A stretch of DNA of 64,000 nt from Rallus limicola (taxonomy: Eukaryota > Chordata > Aves > Gruiformes > Rallidae), in contig JAKCOZ010000016.1 in the NCBI GenBank assembly GCA_022605955.1, positions 12,900,001-12,964,000 of the forward strand, written 5' to 3'. Every line of letters starts with the position of its first letter. Position 1 is the first letter of the stretch. Both the position numbers and the translations under genes were made by a program. This document shows positions 38,548 to 52,640 of this stretch, piece by piece. Below the pieces are notes generated by a model, which had not been told where the DNA came from, did no database searches, and was given only the letters and a program-made list of their open reading frames with translations.

Positions 38548-38974
38548 TTGTAAAGCTGGTGAAGGGTCTTGACCACAAGCCTTAGGAGGAGCAGCTGAGG
38601 GAACTGGCATTGTTTAGCCTGGAGAAAAAGGCTGAGGGGAGACCTTATCACCCTCTTACAATTACCTAAAATGAGGTTGTAGTGAGGTGGGTATCAGTTT
38701 CTTCTCCCAAGTTACAAGAAATGGGATGACAGGAAATGGCCTCAAGTTGTGCTAGGGGAGAGTTAGATTGGATATTAGGATATCAGAAGGGTTATCAGGC
38801 CTTGGAACAGGCTGTGCGGAAAAGTGGTTGAGTCATCATCCTCAGAGGAATTTAAAAGATGTGTAGATGTGGTGCTTGGGGATATGGTTTAGTGATTGAC
38901 TTGGCAGTGTTAGGTTAACAGTTGGATCTGATGATCTTGAAGGTCTTTTCCAACCAAAATGATTCTATGATTCT
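38548..38974 (+). mobile_element. CR1 LINE 3' fragment with small internal loss
   Basis: Avian CR1 3' region on the plus strand. Diagnostic stretches are 'gaggagcagctgagggaact' near 38585, 'ggctgaggggagaccttatc' near 38630, 'ggaaatggcctcaagttg' near 38732, 'agattggatattagga' near 38765, 'cttggaacaggctgtg' near 38800 and the end 'gatcttgaaggtcttttcc' with 'gattctatgattct'. Compared with the usual family sequence, about 20 bases seem to be missing after 'gatattagga', where 'aaaatttcttcactg'-type text is expected. No useful reading frame survives. It differs in sequence from the copy at 10730 and belongs to another CR1 subfamily. Confidence 0.93.
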
Positions 38975-39317
38975 AAAATAAGGCGGTTCTAAGGTGAACT
39001 GCATATGGGCAATAACACTGAGGAAGGTCCAGCCTATATGTTGGTAACCCTTAGCAAGGATATCACCAAACACTGTCATTTAATAAAAGATACTAGCATT
39101 TTCAAGTAGAGGCTCGGGAAATCTCAACACACTGAGGCTCAGAGATTTGTTCTTTAGAACTCTTCTATGAGTCTATGTTTCTTAAAGTAGCAAAACATTT
39201 ACATTTGTATTGCTACAGTAACTCCCTACTTCTCAAGAAATCAGAATTAAAGGTGGGGTTTTAGATGTGTTTTTTTCTAAATCAATATGATGGCAATAAT
39301 TGGTCAGGCCAGTAAAT

Positions 39318-39335
39318 AAAAAAAAAAAAAAAAAA
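39318..39335. repeat. A18 homopolymer
   Basis: Eighteen consecutive A residues 40 bp upstream of a tandem duplication. No retrocopy body is recognised next to it. Confidence 0.85.
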
Positions 39336-39375
39336 GCATGACATCCTGATATATATTGTGTAAATAATGATTGTT

Positions 39376-39419
39376 GGAGAAGTTTATAAATGCTTTAGGA
39401 GAAGTTTATAAATGCTTTA
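39376..39419. repeat. perfect 22-bp tandem duplication
   Basis: The unit 'ggagaagtttataaatgctt' plus 'ta' occurs at 39376-39397 and again, identically and directly adjacent, at 39398-39419. Two perfect copies suggest a recent slippage or duplication event, possibly variable between individuals. Confidence 0.95.
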
Positions 39420-42400
39420 CTTTACTGGCTACTTGACTTTTATAAACACACAACACTTCAGAATAACTATCGTTACTGGCAAGAAAGCCATTACAGAAAA
39501 TTAATGTCAAAGAAAGGAAAAGTAAGAAAAAAACCAACAGAAAAATCTACCAGCAAATAAATGAGAAAAAACTTATAAGTCATCATCTTCATGATGAGGA
39601 GACAGAGCAAGCAGAAAGAAGAGACTAGCTCTTGCTTTATACAGTGATAAACACACTCGTTGCCCATGTTACTCTGCAGTTCCTTCACCACGTTTGGAAA
39701 ACATTAATGAAACTGGTTTCATTTTGAAAATTTAAGAGCTTCATCAGGATCTCTTGATCAAATCACAGATTTGTGCAGACTGTATCTGGCACACAGAATC
39801 AATAAAACTCTGAAAGACAGTTAACTTGCTATAGAACACTTGGGAGGTCTATAACTTCCCTGATAAGACTGTACACCACCTATTAATAGTGAAATTGGGA
39901 GGGTGCCTTGATAAGGAAAACAGACTCCTCTCTGCTTATGTTTGAAAACTCTATGGAAATGCCAAAGAGTTCTGTTTGACAGCTAAAAGCCCAGCATTAT
40001 CACATTTGATCTCTTCTGAATGACCTCAGTATCAGGTTAAATATTCCTTGCTAGTGGTTCTGAGAAAAATATTTACAGACTTTGTTGGAGAAATGTTTTC
40101 CTGTTTAGAAAAAAACACTTTAAAAATGAATGTTGCAATGACCTGGTAAGAAGTTGGGGGAAAGCAGGGACTGCTGGTTATAATTAGCTGGTGCAGTTGG
40201 TTGCTGCTCTGAAGCAGTAACTGAGATCAGCATCGAGTGGCAGATAAAGAGTAACTTGGGAAATAAGCAGAGTTCACTTTTGACCTACCATTTTTGTAAA
40301 GTGAGGCAAAATAAAGAGTCCAGCCAGATAGAATATCCTAGGGTTTTGTTGTGGCTAAATCATCTTCATTTTTGTTATAGCTAAATTGCCCTGTTCTTTT
40401 TGTGAGTGATTGCTGGGTTCAGGGTGAACTCAGAAGGAAGGAAAATATGTCTCTTCAAACTGTTGCATACGTGTCACCTAAACATAAGATGGAACACAGT
40501 GAGGGCAAACAGGCTACCCATGAGATTTGGGTTAAGCTAGTAAAACCGTTAGAACTTCATTATTCAAACACACTTTATAATGAAAGTACCTCAAACTTAT
40601 TTTTGCTTTGGTTTAGTTATGGAAAAATAAGGCTTACTCACTGGCTACGTTTTTCCAGTCTCACACATCTCTTGTTAAAATATTGATATAAATGTTGTGC
40701 CGTTCCTTCTCTCTCCTCATACACACAGTACAGAGGTCAGCATGCAGAAGACGTGCAGAGTTGTTTCAGCTGTTCTGCACTACCTTACATGCTCTGCTAA
40801 GCATATCAACAATTTGGCCAATGCAGTAGAATATGCAAGAAGGGGAGGACTCTGCTCCCCCTCCCTCCCCCAGCCCTTTCCCCCTTCTCCTGGATTTCTA
40901 AGGTTATTCTCTCTTAAGCTGTAAAACTCAAATGCCTAAAATAAATAAACTTCTTTTGAGTTCATCATCCTAGTACTTAGAGAAGTTTAAAACTGTTCCA
41001 AGATGCAGAGGCATTTCAACTTCAGTTCCAGCACTCACCTTACTAAGATACACATTAGAAAAAAATTGAGGCTTTAATTTGAAAACAGAGCAGTGCTTTG
41101 CAGTTGTATGTTTGCTTTGGTGGATGAGGGGAGAAGACTGACGGCAAGTGTTACTTGCTGGGGTCTGAAGCCTTTTTTGGACTTTGATTGGATGGATTCA
41201 CTTGAAGTTAATAAATTTGCCAAGAAGACCTTTAGCTCTCCTGCACATGATTCCCTGCTATTTTTAATATAAATGCAGTATTTTAAATCCATCTCTTGTG
41301 TCCTAGACCAGATTTTGTCTTAAGCAGCTGTGCTTAAATTGTAAAACCTCACCTTTGTGTCTGGTTTCACATCTGGCAACACCCAGCAAACAGTTACAAC
41401 TTAGAGTAATTAAACGAGGTTTTAAAAAAGCCAACGTGACATATAAAGAATAAATTATTAAAACAGTATTTTGTTTTCAAACCAAATTTTACAGAAAAAA
41501 AAATCAGTAGCTGGGCTGTCCAGTTATTTCTAAAGGTGTTGTTCAAAATAAGTACATGTTGAGGAAAGTAAAGACAGGCTTGTAAATGGGTGGGACTGGG
41601 CAACATTAAGCTCCCATAATTACTAGTCAGCAGTATGTCTCCACTTTGATGTCAACTATATGATTTCTTTTGTGTCTCAAGGAGGAAGAAACTTCAAAAG
41701 CTTTAATTTCAAGACAATAAAGGGCCTTGCTAATATATATACACAGACTTTAACTGCAAATGGAAATTTGTAGTGTTACAGATCTAAATGTAGGTGGGTT
41801 AGGACTAAATATTCATTTTGTGTGTTATTTATGTAACACAGCAGTAAAAGATGCAAATATATAATTTATGAGTACCATTTAAGGTATAGCTTGGGAAAAG
41901 AAAGTTGACTGATTTTTTTACTGATAAATCTACATATTTCTCTTTGTAATTTTGTTTACGTCTGATATTTTAAATACAACAGAATCTTAAAGGAATTACA
42001 TGTATGAACAATTCTATTGACTTACAGAATATATAAAGCTGCATGGATAAAGAAGATGACCATGCCACACTGCCATTCTTAGTCAGAAACCATACCAACA
42101 TAAATAGTTTTGAACAAGTATAGATATCAAAAAGCTTCTGCAAACTGGTTATTTTTAATTAAAGAGTGAAGACCTGACAATGAAAACCTGCTACGCCTAC
42201 AGGACTGATACTGATGCTATTCTTTCTAATAACTGTTATACTTTAACAGTATGAGAGGAACCATTTGTTCACACAGCTGTGCAAAGAGGCTGGTTCAGCT
42301 CAATTGAAAGTTCACAGCACAGACAGATAATTAAAGAGAAAAAGGTGCACTGCATTCAGCATGAATGATCATGCAGTATGAGAAAGTTTTGAAAGAAATA

Positions 42401-45400
42401 TTTCATTTTCAGAAAGCTACTATAAAACCTAACAGAACTTCCAGGGTAAACTTCTAGCAGAAGGTGATACAGCTTAGGAAACAGAAACACAAGTTCAATG
42501 TCATCCTCTAGCCTGACGGGCTTCAAACATGAATTTCCCTCTTCCCAGAAGAGAAACCCAACAACCAGATTATACATCATTACCCAGTAGAAATGGCTGA
42601 ATAAAATAATTAAATAGATATTGAAAATCACTTGTGTGCTTCATATAGCAAGTATTCACTTCCAGTTTTCAGTCTGACCAAACCAGATTACTCTTAAAGC
42701 TCTATACACAAATGATCTGGATTCCAATCCCTGTTCCAATTAGCATTCAGTTTACTTCACCGACTGTTCATACTGTGGAGGTTTTGTGTCTACATTCATT
42801 CATGTAGTGAAAAGCAATGTCAGCTGATCTATTTCACATAACACTACAGAGTGCCCTTGATTCCCACCTATGTGTAGTTAACAAAGCAGTGAAACGGGTC
42901 CTATCCAGGCCACCTATTGGTAATGCAACTATTTTTCTTGAAGGAGGGATTCACAAAGTGCTGATAAATCCAGCCTGGCCATTTCAAAAAAGGTTTGTTG
43001 TAGTACCTATGTATCAAATAATTTGAAACATACTTTTCACAACCCCTTCTGTTTATATATCATATATTCTTAACTGTTGTGGTCAGTCTGTCTTCTAAGG
43101 AAATAAGGCTGCTTCAAATTCCTACCAAAGAAACCTTCTGAAGAAGCATTTTCTGAGATATGCAAGCTATTATCTTCTGTGAAGCATTCACTTTTCCTTT
43201 CAGAGGATCTTTCTCCATGTAACAGCTCATGTCACTCCAAGGCAAACAGTAGAAACAGCAGAATTGTTTCTAGAGTAAACTGTCTTTCAACAGCACCTAA
43301 ATTTACCACCAATTTTATCAAGTACTTTTGTGCTCCCAGAGCTACGTTAGACTCTCTAATTGCACTGTACAAAAGGGACTCAGGACCAGCTCTGCTTGTG
43401 CAATACTAGAACTTGGTAAGCATTACAAAGAAATAGAATTTTACATTAAGGTGCCCTTTGACAATGGCTATGACAGGTCTACACACATCTGGACAAGCTA
43501 CACACAGCAGCTGCACATGAAAGATGATAATTTTTGTCAAAATGAAAATAAACTAAAATGAAAGCTTCAGGATCACCAGTTTGGCTTTATATTATGGTAA
43601 CGCTATTACGTTTTGCTTTATGTTACAGAAACACTGTACTGCCTTCTCAGTTACTTGTGAAAGCTAGGAACTTTGGTAGAGCTTTCTTTGGTCTGATAAA
43701 GCACTTTGCACTTCAAGTCCTCTAAGACAAAGCACTCATTGATCCCAACCAAGTAAATACAGAACAAATAGGAGTTTTGCCTGAAGGACTAAGCAGGGGC
43801 TGCAAGGCTGGAACATAGGTATCAGAAGTCTACTACGGAGATTTAGGTTGCAAATATTTACCAGGATTTCTGCTTTCAAATTTAATGACAAATTTTTAAT
43901 AGATGCCAACAGGAAAGCTCTCCTGTTGCAGGAACTAAACAGATCACAACTTTTCAGAAGCCCTTTAATTGTGACTTACTTTTGTGCCAGCTGTTGTGTT
44001 CATACTATAAACGGAAGAAAACAACTCTGGGGTGGACATTTAATTCTGTCTCTCTCGATAGCAAACATTAACCACTGGCCTGTTATCGGACCACCTGCAA
44101 TGTGTAAGTCATTACAGAGGTCACTGTTACTGAACATTTTAAACTGTGAATAGCTTCAGTTTAAATTAGGTGTAAAAAAAGTCATTTCCTTTCAGTGATA
44201 AACTAAAACACCTGCAGCACAGCTCAAGTTTACCATGAGATATAAACTCTCACTCTGAAGCTGAACTGTTCAAGGACATACAAAACCACTGTTTTATAAG
44301 ATAAGATCTTTCTAATCTAAATTATTACTGTGTTGCCAGATTAGGTGATTACATGCACAACTAATTCCCTAGATTGCAAGTTACACTTTACTTTACTAGG
44401 AACAAATGATAATACACATACGTTCCTTTTTTGGACATATTACATGACTTTTCTCCTCAAGTCACTCAATCTAGTTTGCCTTTTTGCTTAGAAAAACCAA
44501 AACAACCACAAAAGCACCCAACACACAAAGCAAACAAAATAAAAACAGAAAGTATTTGCTATGTCTCCTCCTTGTTTGTATTGTCCGTTCTCTATTAAGC
44601 AACAAGAAACACTGTATTTTAGTTCCAAAGGTGACCATATTGTAGACCTAACTGCTAGAGGCAGTTATTTCTTTTATTTGCTTATTGCTATTTACTTGTA
44701 ATTTTTCACAATGTATTTAATAGAGTTATCTTTGCTTTATTTTATATAATGCTTTCTCTGGGAAAAGGTCTGGAATGTTTATTTTAAAAAGCAAAACCTC
44801 AAAGTTGTATTTTTAAGGACTTTTTGTTCATATAAATTTGGCTGCGGCATCCAAAATTAGCTTGAGTGCTGGGCTCCAATGGCCAGGTTTGTACACCAGA
44901 ATTGACACACACTGGAGGTGGGCATGCATGTATCCCTCTTTTCCCTGGACAGAACAGGTGCTGGAGGGTGGCTATCTTTAGAAGGGAATTTCTGTATCGA
45001 TATATCTCTGCAGAGGATTTCTCCTCTCTCTTTACCTTTGTCCACATGCTTACTCCTAGTTATACAAAGAGCTAGAGAAGCATGCATCTTTGAACATGTG
45101 TAAACTATGGAAAATGAAAGCCAGTTTAGTCTTCAGACTTCTCTAAAGCTATTTTTACTTTTACTAAATATGTTCTGCTTTAATCTAAGTCATACCGGTG
45201 AAAGAAAAAAGCAAGGAGTTAATCATACATATTCTGGTTGGTTTCTTTTTTCATCAAGTTTTAGTTTTCTGTCACCTGAGTGGGAATTATATTATCAGAT
45301 GCTACTTACAATAGGTTCTGTGAGCTGTGTTTACAAGTGACATACAACAGGGGCAATAACAGAAACAATTAGGAGGGGGAAATATTAAATTTATACAGAA

Positions 45401-48400
45401 GTACACGCATTGATGGTTACTGGTATATTCTCCAGCTACTCTTGGGCAGATTCTGTTAACTTCCAAATTTGACCATGTGACTCTTTTAAAAGAAATATAC
45501 AAAATGAAGATATTATAATGAAAAAGTCTCTAAGACTAAAGATTGTGCAACATCCTTGCTGAAAATTTGGGTCTTATGATTGTATTGCACACATAATACA
45601 CAAGATGTTTGCACCTCAGTTTTACTCTCAGAAACCTATCTGTACGATTCAAAAATGTTGGGCTACGTAGTGCATGAAAACAAGGGACAGAAGGACTGAT
45701 GAGGTACTCATTTATCTTCACTTATGATTCTTTTCATACATTCAAACACCGGATTAAGTTTAATTCTCAATACGACATAATCATTTTATACTTAAGCTGA
45801 CTCATTTTTGGGTCCATTCTCTCAAAACTTGTTGAGATTGCAATATACAGTATTTGATTTCCAGCAGTCTGTCCAGTATAAAGTAACTCTGAAAACGGCA
45901 TTTATTTCGGGTGGGCTCCCATCATGCCTTGCAGGAGGAACACAACTATAAACCAGGGAGGTTTTCTTCTCTCAAAATCTCAAAAACAAACTTGAAAAAG
46001 TTGGAAAACACTATTAAAGATATAAACACCCAAAAAAGCCCAGGTTGTGGAAATCTTGAGGAAGCAGTATTCTGTTCTTAGTATTGTCCCACGTACCAAC
46101 GCTGCCTTAATAAGTGTCACCAATGAAGAAAAGCACTACGAGGGATAGTTTTAAATATCAGAGATGAGTCACCAAGGGATGTTCCAGCACCTTTTGCCTC
46201 CTCAGCAGTTAACTGGGCATTGACAACCCAGAACAGCTGAGTGCTTGACATCTAAATTTTAATGTGTGCGTTTCTGTTTGTATATGATGTAATTAAGACT
46301 TTTTACTTTTCATATTCCAACCTGTTATTTTCAGTCATTCCTCCAAAGTGAAAGATCTGCCTCCCAAGTGGCTTCTTTCAATACACCATAAAACCGAGTA
46401 CTGGTGTGCTAACAGAAATGACTGCTCTAATGTGGGAACCACCTAACCTTTTCCCAGTGTCACATCAAACAGCACATTATGTGGCCATTGACAGCTTTCC
46501 TGTGCTGAAGAAAGCCTACCACGTAGATAACAAGATGTTGAAGCCCATTAATAATATTCCCACTATTTTCTCTGCTCAATGACTGCCAAATGAATGACCA
46601 CATTTTCTGTAGATAATGGTCCAGGAAATATTGCACAATGCAGCTGCTTTTGGGAAGTCATGCTTGTGGAACACAAGATGAACACTTAACTTATTTGAAC
46701 ATTTCTAGACAACTCCTAATTCTCTAAATAGGTACTTATAACTCCATAAAGTATTTACATCTAAGAAAAGTAATACCTCAGTAGCTTTCATGTTTTTTAA
46801 ATTAAACTATTTATACAAGGAGAAGAATAGTGTCTTTTGATCTGTTTTAAGATTTGAGTAGCCAAACCATCAAAAGAGACCTTGACAACTACTTTGAAAG
46901 CAACAATACCAATAAAATACAAAAAATATTTACAAACATAAGAATTCAATCAATATAAACTCACTAAGTAAATTATTATAATTTGAAATAAGCTCAAACC
47001 AAACTCATCCTGTGCAAGTGCCCATGTATTCGATAAAAGAAGAAAAAAGAAAAAAATTATTGAACAGACATTTCTTGAACATTATTTCCTTCTGGGAAAA
47101 AATTGAAAATACCACAGAAGACATATACTGGACTAAGGAAGAACATGGTGCTCGGCATGCACAAATAAAGACAGAGGCTCTGTCTCTGAGTCACAAGCAG
47201 GTTTTGGCTTGTGTCTCAAAAACACGAAAGGCTTATTGGAAAGCCACAGACTGACCATCAAATACTGAGTAATTGCAAATGTGTAAAGAGAAAGAGCAAC
47301 TCCAGAAGATGGTCTGCATTTCTATCCTCTCCTTAAAGCTAAGAGATTATATATATTTTTTTTTAATCTTTGAAATACTCTTTTTTCCGTTTACCTTCAG
47401 AATAAAATCCAAATCCATGGGAAGAAACACAAACCTCCCGTCCATTACTAAAGTTACTTCCACAGTTCCTCCTACACAGTAATTTTACATGTTGCATACA
47501 AAGCATGCTAAGATCTTCTGCCAATACCACTATCAATTTTTTCCTGAATCAAACTTACTGCTTACTTCAACACTTTCAGTTTCTTAAATGAAATGGACAC
47601 AGCACACAAAATGAAACCACAGCAAGGGAGCTCATGAATAATCCTGCACCAAGATCTTCCTGGAGGGCCTTCAGTGGAAATGTGCTCCGCAGTTTGTACT
47701 GTTGCTTAGCGCTCGCTCTTCCCTGCCATATTAGACCCTGAGGGAACTGTGGAGTGAAACCCTCTCTGTGCTGCTCTCCAGCCACAGAAGACACAGCGCC
47801 CCTCCTAGGGCAAATTTTTATTCCAGAGGCTGGGAAACTGGACCGGTCTCAAACCAGCCTGTACACCACATTAAGTGCTAGGCATAGTCTCATCCACTTA
47901 ACTAAGTATGGCTATTGGAAGAAAGCAATGCTCATTGGGAGTAAGTTTGGCTAACAACAGGCTGATAGTTGGCTTGATCAATAGAAAATACTTTTTCCTG
48001 TTAAGGACTGGAGTCTGTAAACACCAATACCAAGAATTGCTCATGAAGACTGAGTACTCTTCAAACTGTGGCCTTGTGGCACTAACAGGAATAAATATAT
48101 AAGTTTTAAAACTTGACCTTATAAACATGTGCAAGAGCTCAACATTTATCTCGATACTTCATGAACACTGTAAAAATATTATCCAGATTAAGCTATCGCT
48201 ATTTCCAGAGAAAATAAAAGGCAACAAAATTAAGTCAGTGAAGATGTGACTCCTAAAAATATTCTCTTAGCTGCTGTTGGGCATCATTTGCTTACAGCTT
48301 AATTCTGTGGCCTTTGCAGCACTGCTAACACTGCAACAGAGACTCTGAAATACAGAAATAGAGAAAGGAAGGATAGCAGCTAGAAAACAAGACTCCCGGT

Positions 48401-49103
48401 TTCTTAAAAATATAGGCCTCTTATCTGTGACACAAGAACAATCTACCTTCTTTCAAAATAAAAATAATATATACAATGTATTTTCATAATATTTGAGGAA
48501 TGTAAATCACTATAGTAAATCACTAAATACTGAAGTACTGCTAATTGGAAACAAAAATCATTCTCAAACTCAAAAAAAAGTAAAAATAAAATAATCAAGA
48601 CGGTTCTGTATGTTCTATTCAGCCCAGACTGTTTTCCTAACCATGGAAACAGTTACTGACATTGTCCTCTTGAGTAAGAAGGAGCCTCTGCAGGAGCTGA
48701 CCCATGAAGTCTGCAGAATACTTGAGGCCAGCAACAGCGTAAACTTATGTTGTTGTAAACATTGCCCTTAATCCATCAAAAGGAAAACATGTGGATTCCA
48801 TCTTTATTTATTTCTACAAGAAGTCAGAGTCATCATGACATATTTAAATACTTTGAATATTATTGTGCTAGCTTATGAACTAAAAAAGGCAAAACTTGAA
48901 TCCATTAGAAGAAAAAGCCAGGCTCTTTTTCTGGCTTATTGCTCAACAAAACGCAGTTTTCTAAACATTGCTAAAATTAATAAAGCTGTTTTGAAAAGTT
49001 CTGTATTTCAATATTATTGCAGCTGCAATAATTAGGAATTTGGCCACTACTCTGAGTCATGAATATCCATCAATTCACATAGTTTTAATTTACTAAAGTT
49101 ATT

Positions 49104-49117
49104 ATATATATATATAT
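49104..49117. repeat. (TA)n dinucleotide tract
   Basis: An uninterrupted run of seven TA units in AT-rich unique sequence. Confidence 0.8.
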
Positions 49118-50177
49118 GCCAATTATGTTAAAGTTTGTCTAATGGAAAAAACCCCACTTAGTTAAACCCATGAAATGTATTTGCATGAAGCAGTAATGCA
49201 CATATACAACAACGAGCAAAATACCCCCTCAGTGTATGATACTGAAGAGCATTACTATCCAATAAATACACAATATGACTACTGAAAGTAAAGATAAAAT
49301 TAAGTTTTAATGCAGATACTTGAATATACAGTAAAATATACATTACTGAAATGTATTACTCCTTCAATGGTACACGATAGTGCATATCACATACCTATAG
49401 CTACTGTTAACATTAGCAGCTTCCCTTATTTTAAACCAACTTAAGCCAAAGCTGCTAGGGGTCTAGTGTGCTCCTGCCATTGCCAAGCTTCTCCTTACTT
49501 TTCCTTACACCAGCACTCATATTCCCAGGACCACATAGTGAGTCAGTTCTGGGAACCAATCTGGATAAAATATAAGCATATTAAACAAAAAACCCCTATA
49601 AATTTATTTTTGTTTGTCTGAGTTTCCCACACAATATTACTGCCTGTAAAGGCAGCACACTTTTAATGATAGCAGGAGGGTAGGGCTGTGATAATCTGAC
49701 CAATGTTGTCTTCAACTGTTACAGAATTATACCTTAAAGACTTGACTGTAACTTAGCCCACGTTATTTCATACAAGAGGCAGAACATCCTGAAGAGAAGT
49801 AACATCAGTATCTTCCTGATGGCCCCAGAACTCAGGTCTGTACCCGTTAGCAAACGCAAAGGAGAAGGAAGAAAATTTTAACTGAGCTCTCTATGTGATA
49901 GGCAATGGAGCTGGAACAGCGTGTCTGTAGGTTCATTTGCTCATATACTCAAGAAAAATAAACACGCATAATCCAATTTGAAGAGAGAAACTTGAGAAGC
50001 AATAACAAAGATTCTTAATGCTGTTGCCTAATAAGATATTGAACATCAGTTTGCAATGAGAAGTATGCACACACATACACGAAAAAAAGGCCCAAACAAT
50101 TTTACACAGCCTGTGCAGAGGCATGACAGCATGGGGCAGTGAGGAAAAGGCCAGTGTTGACATGGCTGAAGACAATC

Positions 50178-50560
50178 ACATCTGGAACACTCTGTCCAGC
50201 ACAGGCCAGCTCACTGTGAGAGACATAGAAAAATGAAGGGAATTCAGAGAAGAGCAACAGCTGAGGTTAGTGAAGGGAAAAAGATTTATGAGGACAGATT
50301 GAAGAGAGGTAACAAACCGGCCAAATAATGACTAGGTAGAGGACATGAGGCATGGTAGCACTCTATAAATATTTCAAGATATAAACACACAAATAAGACA
50401 AAAGAATTATCTAGTGATGTCCATTGGTTGTAACTAGGAGTTAGAAGATAAATGTAAAAAGGGAAAAATGTAGGGTAAATACCAGAAAAAACTTCTTAAA
50501 TGTGAGATGCCTTAGACTGGTGCAAAAAAGAAAATGAGGTGTAGATCCTCTCTATCACTC
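50178..50560 (+). mobile_element. highly degraded CR1-type LINE fragment
   Basis: The order of motifs follows a CR1 3' region in spite of heavy decay: 'ggaacactctgtccagcac', 'attcagagaagagcaac' near 50241, 'gatttatgaggacagattga' near 50283, 'ctctataaatatttcaaga' near 50361 and 'aaacttcttaaatgtgag' near 50489. Frequent substitutions and small indels mark an insertion much older than the copies at 10.7 and 38.5 kb. The 3' tail is missing or unrecognisable. Confidence 0.6.
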
Positions 50561-52320
50561 AGCAAATATTGTAACAAAATAAAACAATGCACTAGCAAGT
50601 GTACTATGGAGAAAAAGCTGCATTTAGCTGGGGAAGAGAACCTACAATTTCTTTTTCATCCATACAATAATCTTATATGCATTTGGTGTTAAGTCACATT
50701 GAAATTAAGTCTTACTAATTTGCTAAACTCAGATGAAATTAACATTACATGACTAAAGTATTTCTGTGGGTTAATAATTTTCAGATCATAGAAGAAGTGT
50801 TTAAAAGCTTCTATTAATCATTATTTTTGTAAATCTAGCAACTAAATGTATTTTGTACATAAGCAAGTAGTTTTTTCAGCCTAATTTGAAATTGTAATTC
50901 ATAAAAACTGTTAGGAGAGCACTTAGAATTTTTTTGTATTTGTATTCCAGCACATCAGAAAAAGTTTGTGATGTTATTTAGCTTACTCTCCATAACTGCA
51001 GCTTAAATTGCAGCTCCTACAATTCTTCTGTATTTTCCTCCTCATGACCATTCCATTTAAACAAACCTTATATTTATATTAGTATGAAAAGAAATGCTGA
51101 TGTTTCATTCACATAGTGAATTTATAATTTTAAAGAACTTTGAATTTTCCATTTCTGGGATTTATATGTATTTTTGTAGGATAATGACCAAGTTTGTATT
51201 ATTTTCAGTAAAATCTATTTTCCTATACATTACTATTTTAGCCAGTTTTAATAGTGTTATTTAAATGCTGCTTGAAACCATTAAAAAAAATTCCCATTTT
51301 ACAAATTATTCCCCTAATCTTAAACTGACTCATCTGCCCTTAACTAGGGATTTCTGTTTATTGACTGAGACAGACAGAAAAAAAAATATACCATGCCATT
51401 AAATTGAGAATTTGAAGTTTTCTGGTTTAATTTCATGTACTTTATTATAATGCTTTTATTGATCATCAGCTGGAAAGTCTGTTAGTTAAAACCCAGGATA
51501 CCAAGGAACAGTGAGCCAACAAGATAGCAGATAGGCAAGTTAGCAACTTGTGAGCAGTAGAGCTACAGGAAGAGCTATCAAATTCTGCAATTTCAGCCTG
51601 TCAGTATCAAGACAGAATTTACCTTTATGCATCTGGTTAATCAAAATCAATTTGATAAAGCAGCTCAAGTTGTGTTTGTTATTAATGTAGGATGGGAGTG
51701 TGTGTGCAAACAAGTGTGCACGTGTACTTACAGATTAGACACTGAAAACTAGAAGGACTTGCAAAGACAAATTACTGAAAATATTTGCCAAAGCTTGCTT
51801 TCTTAGGGCCTTGTCCAATCCAAATGAGCCTTGGTGGCTGTTAGCCATGTGAAGCTCAGTAAACTTCCTGCTTGAGGAATTGCAAGCAGACTGAAGCTCG
51901 CACCCCAGCTGAAACCTGTGCCATGGTGTAGGCCAATCTGGCCGCTTAAGGTGCCTTCATTGGAATATCACAAGGGAATGCATTTAGTCAGTTGTGTAAG
52001 AGCCATAGAGAGGTCTGAAAGAAGGGAATCTAGCATGAACCAAAGAAGTCACAATTGTCTTTAGAAGGTCACGTGTTGTTCTATTTGTTGGTCAGACTCT
52101 GATGGCTTCACTGGAATTCCATTTGACATTTATTTTTTACAAATTTCTGTGTGAGTTCCACTTGGAGGAACTGTTGTTTTCTAAGATAAACTGCCATCAG
52201 AAGAAAGTCTAAGACGCTGCAGAATTCCTAGACATGTCATTTCTCAGGAGAAATATCCTGTGTGGTCTCATATGCCCGGGGTTTGTGTACATACATATAT
52301 GACAGAGAGAGCAAAGATTA
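50560..52320. other. AT-rich unique non-coding DNA
   Basis: No gene or repeat is recognised. A GC-richer bit at about 51810-51960 has no open frame of note. Confidence 0.5.
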
Positions 52321-52640
52321 TATTTAAAATGTTATTATGTGCTGTCATAAGCATGAAGAGAGTTTTACAGTTTATAAAAGATACAAGCAATGATTCTGAC
52401 AATGAGAATGATTTATTATAGCAACAAGGATTCATTAATATTATATCCTACTGTACATGAATGTCCCTTAATTGGGGTTCGTAGAGCAAAGAGACTTTTG
52501 CATAAATTATGCTAGTATAATGGAGGCTATAATGTAAGCATCTGCTATACATCACAGAATTCACAGGAGTCATGTTCACAGATTTTATGTAATTTTGTTC
52601 AAATGAGAGTATTAAATGCAAAACCTAGTATTCTCTTACT
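52320..52640. promoter_or_regulatory. conserved non-coding element-like block with POU-like palindrome
   Basis: Complex AT-rich sequence without homopolymers. It contains GCATAA-A-TTATGC at 52500-52512, a palindrome around a central A that resembles paired POU/octamer half-sites. Called on pattern alone. Confidence 0.28.

Larger units (their letters stand above)
38976..50175. other. AT-rich unique non-coding DNA
   Basis: About 11 kb with no recognised gene. It holds an A18 run and a 22-bp tandem duplication at 39.3-39.4 kb, a pyrimidine-rich stretch at 40856-40890, an A/C-rich tract at about 44497-44545 and a (TA)n run at 49104-49117. Open frames of 60-101 codons on both strands show no domain, conserved motif or plausible splice framework. 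Confidence 0.5.

Noticed and set aside
39301..39335. A18 run considered as the poly(A) tail of a processed pseudogene
   Set aside because: The upstream sequence shows no coding frame or recognisable transcript and no flanking target-site duplication.
45900..46500. Slightly GC-richer stretch considered as an LTR or exon
   Set aside because: No TG...CA termini, no duplicated flanks, no open frame and no known repeat text.
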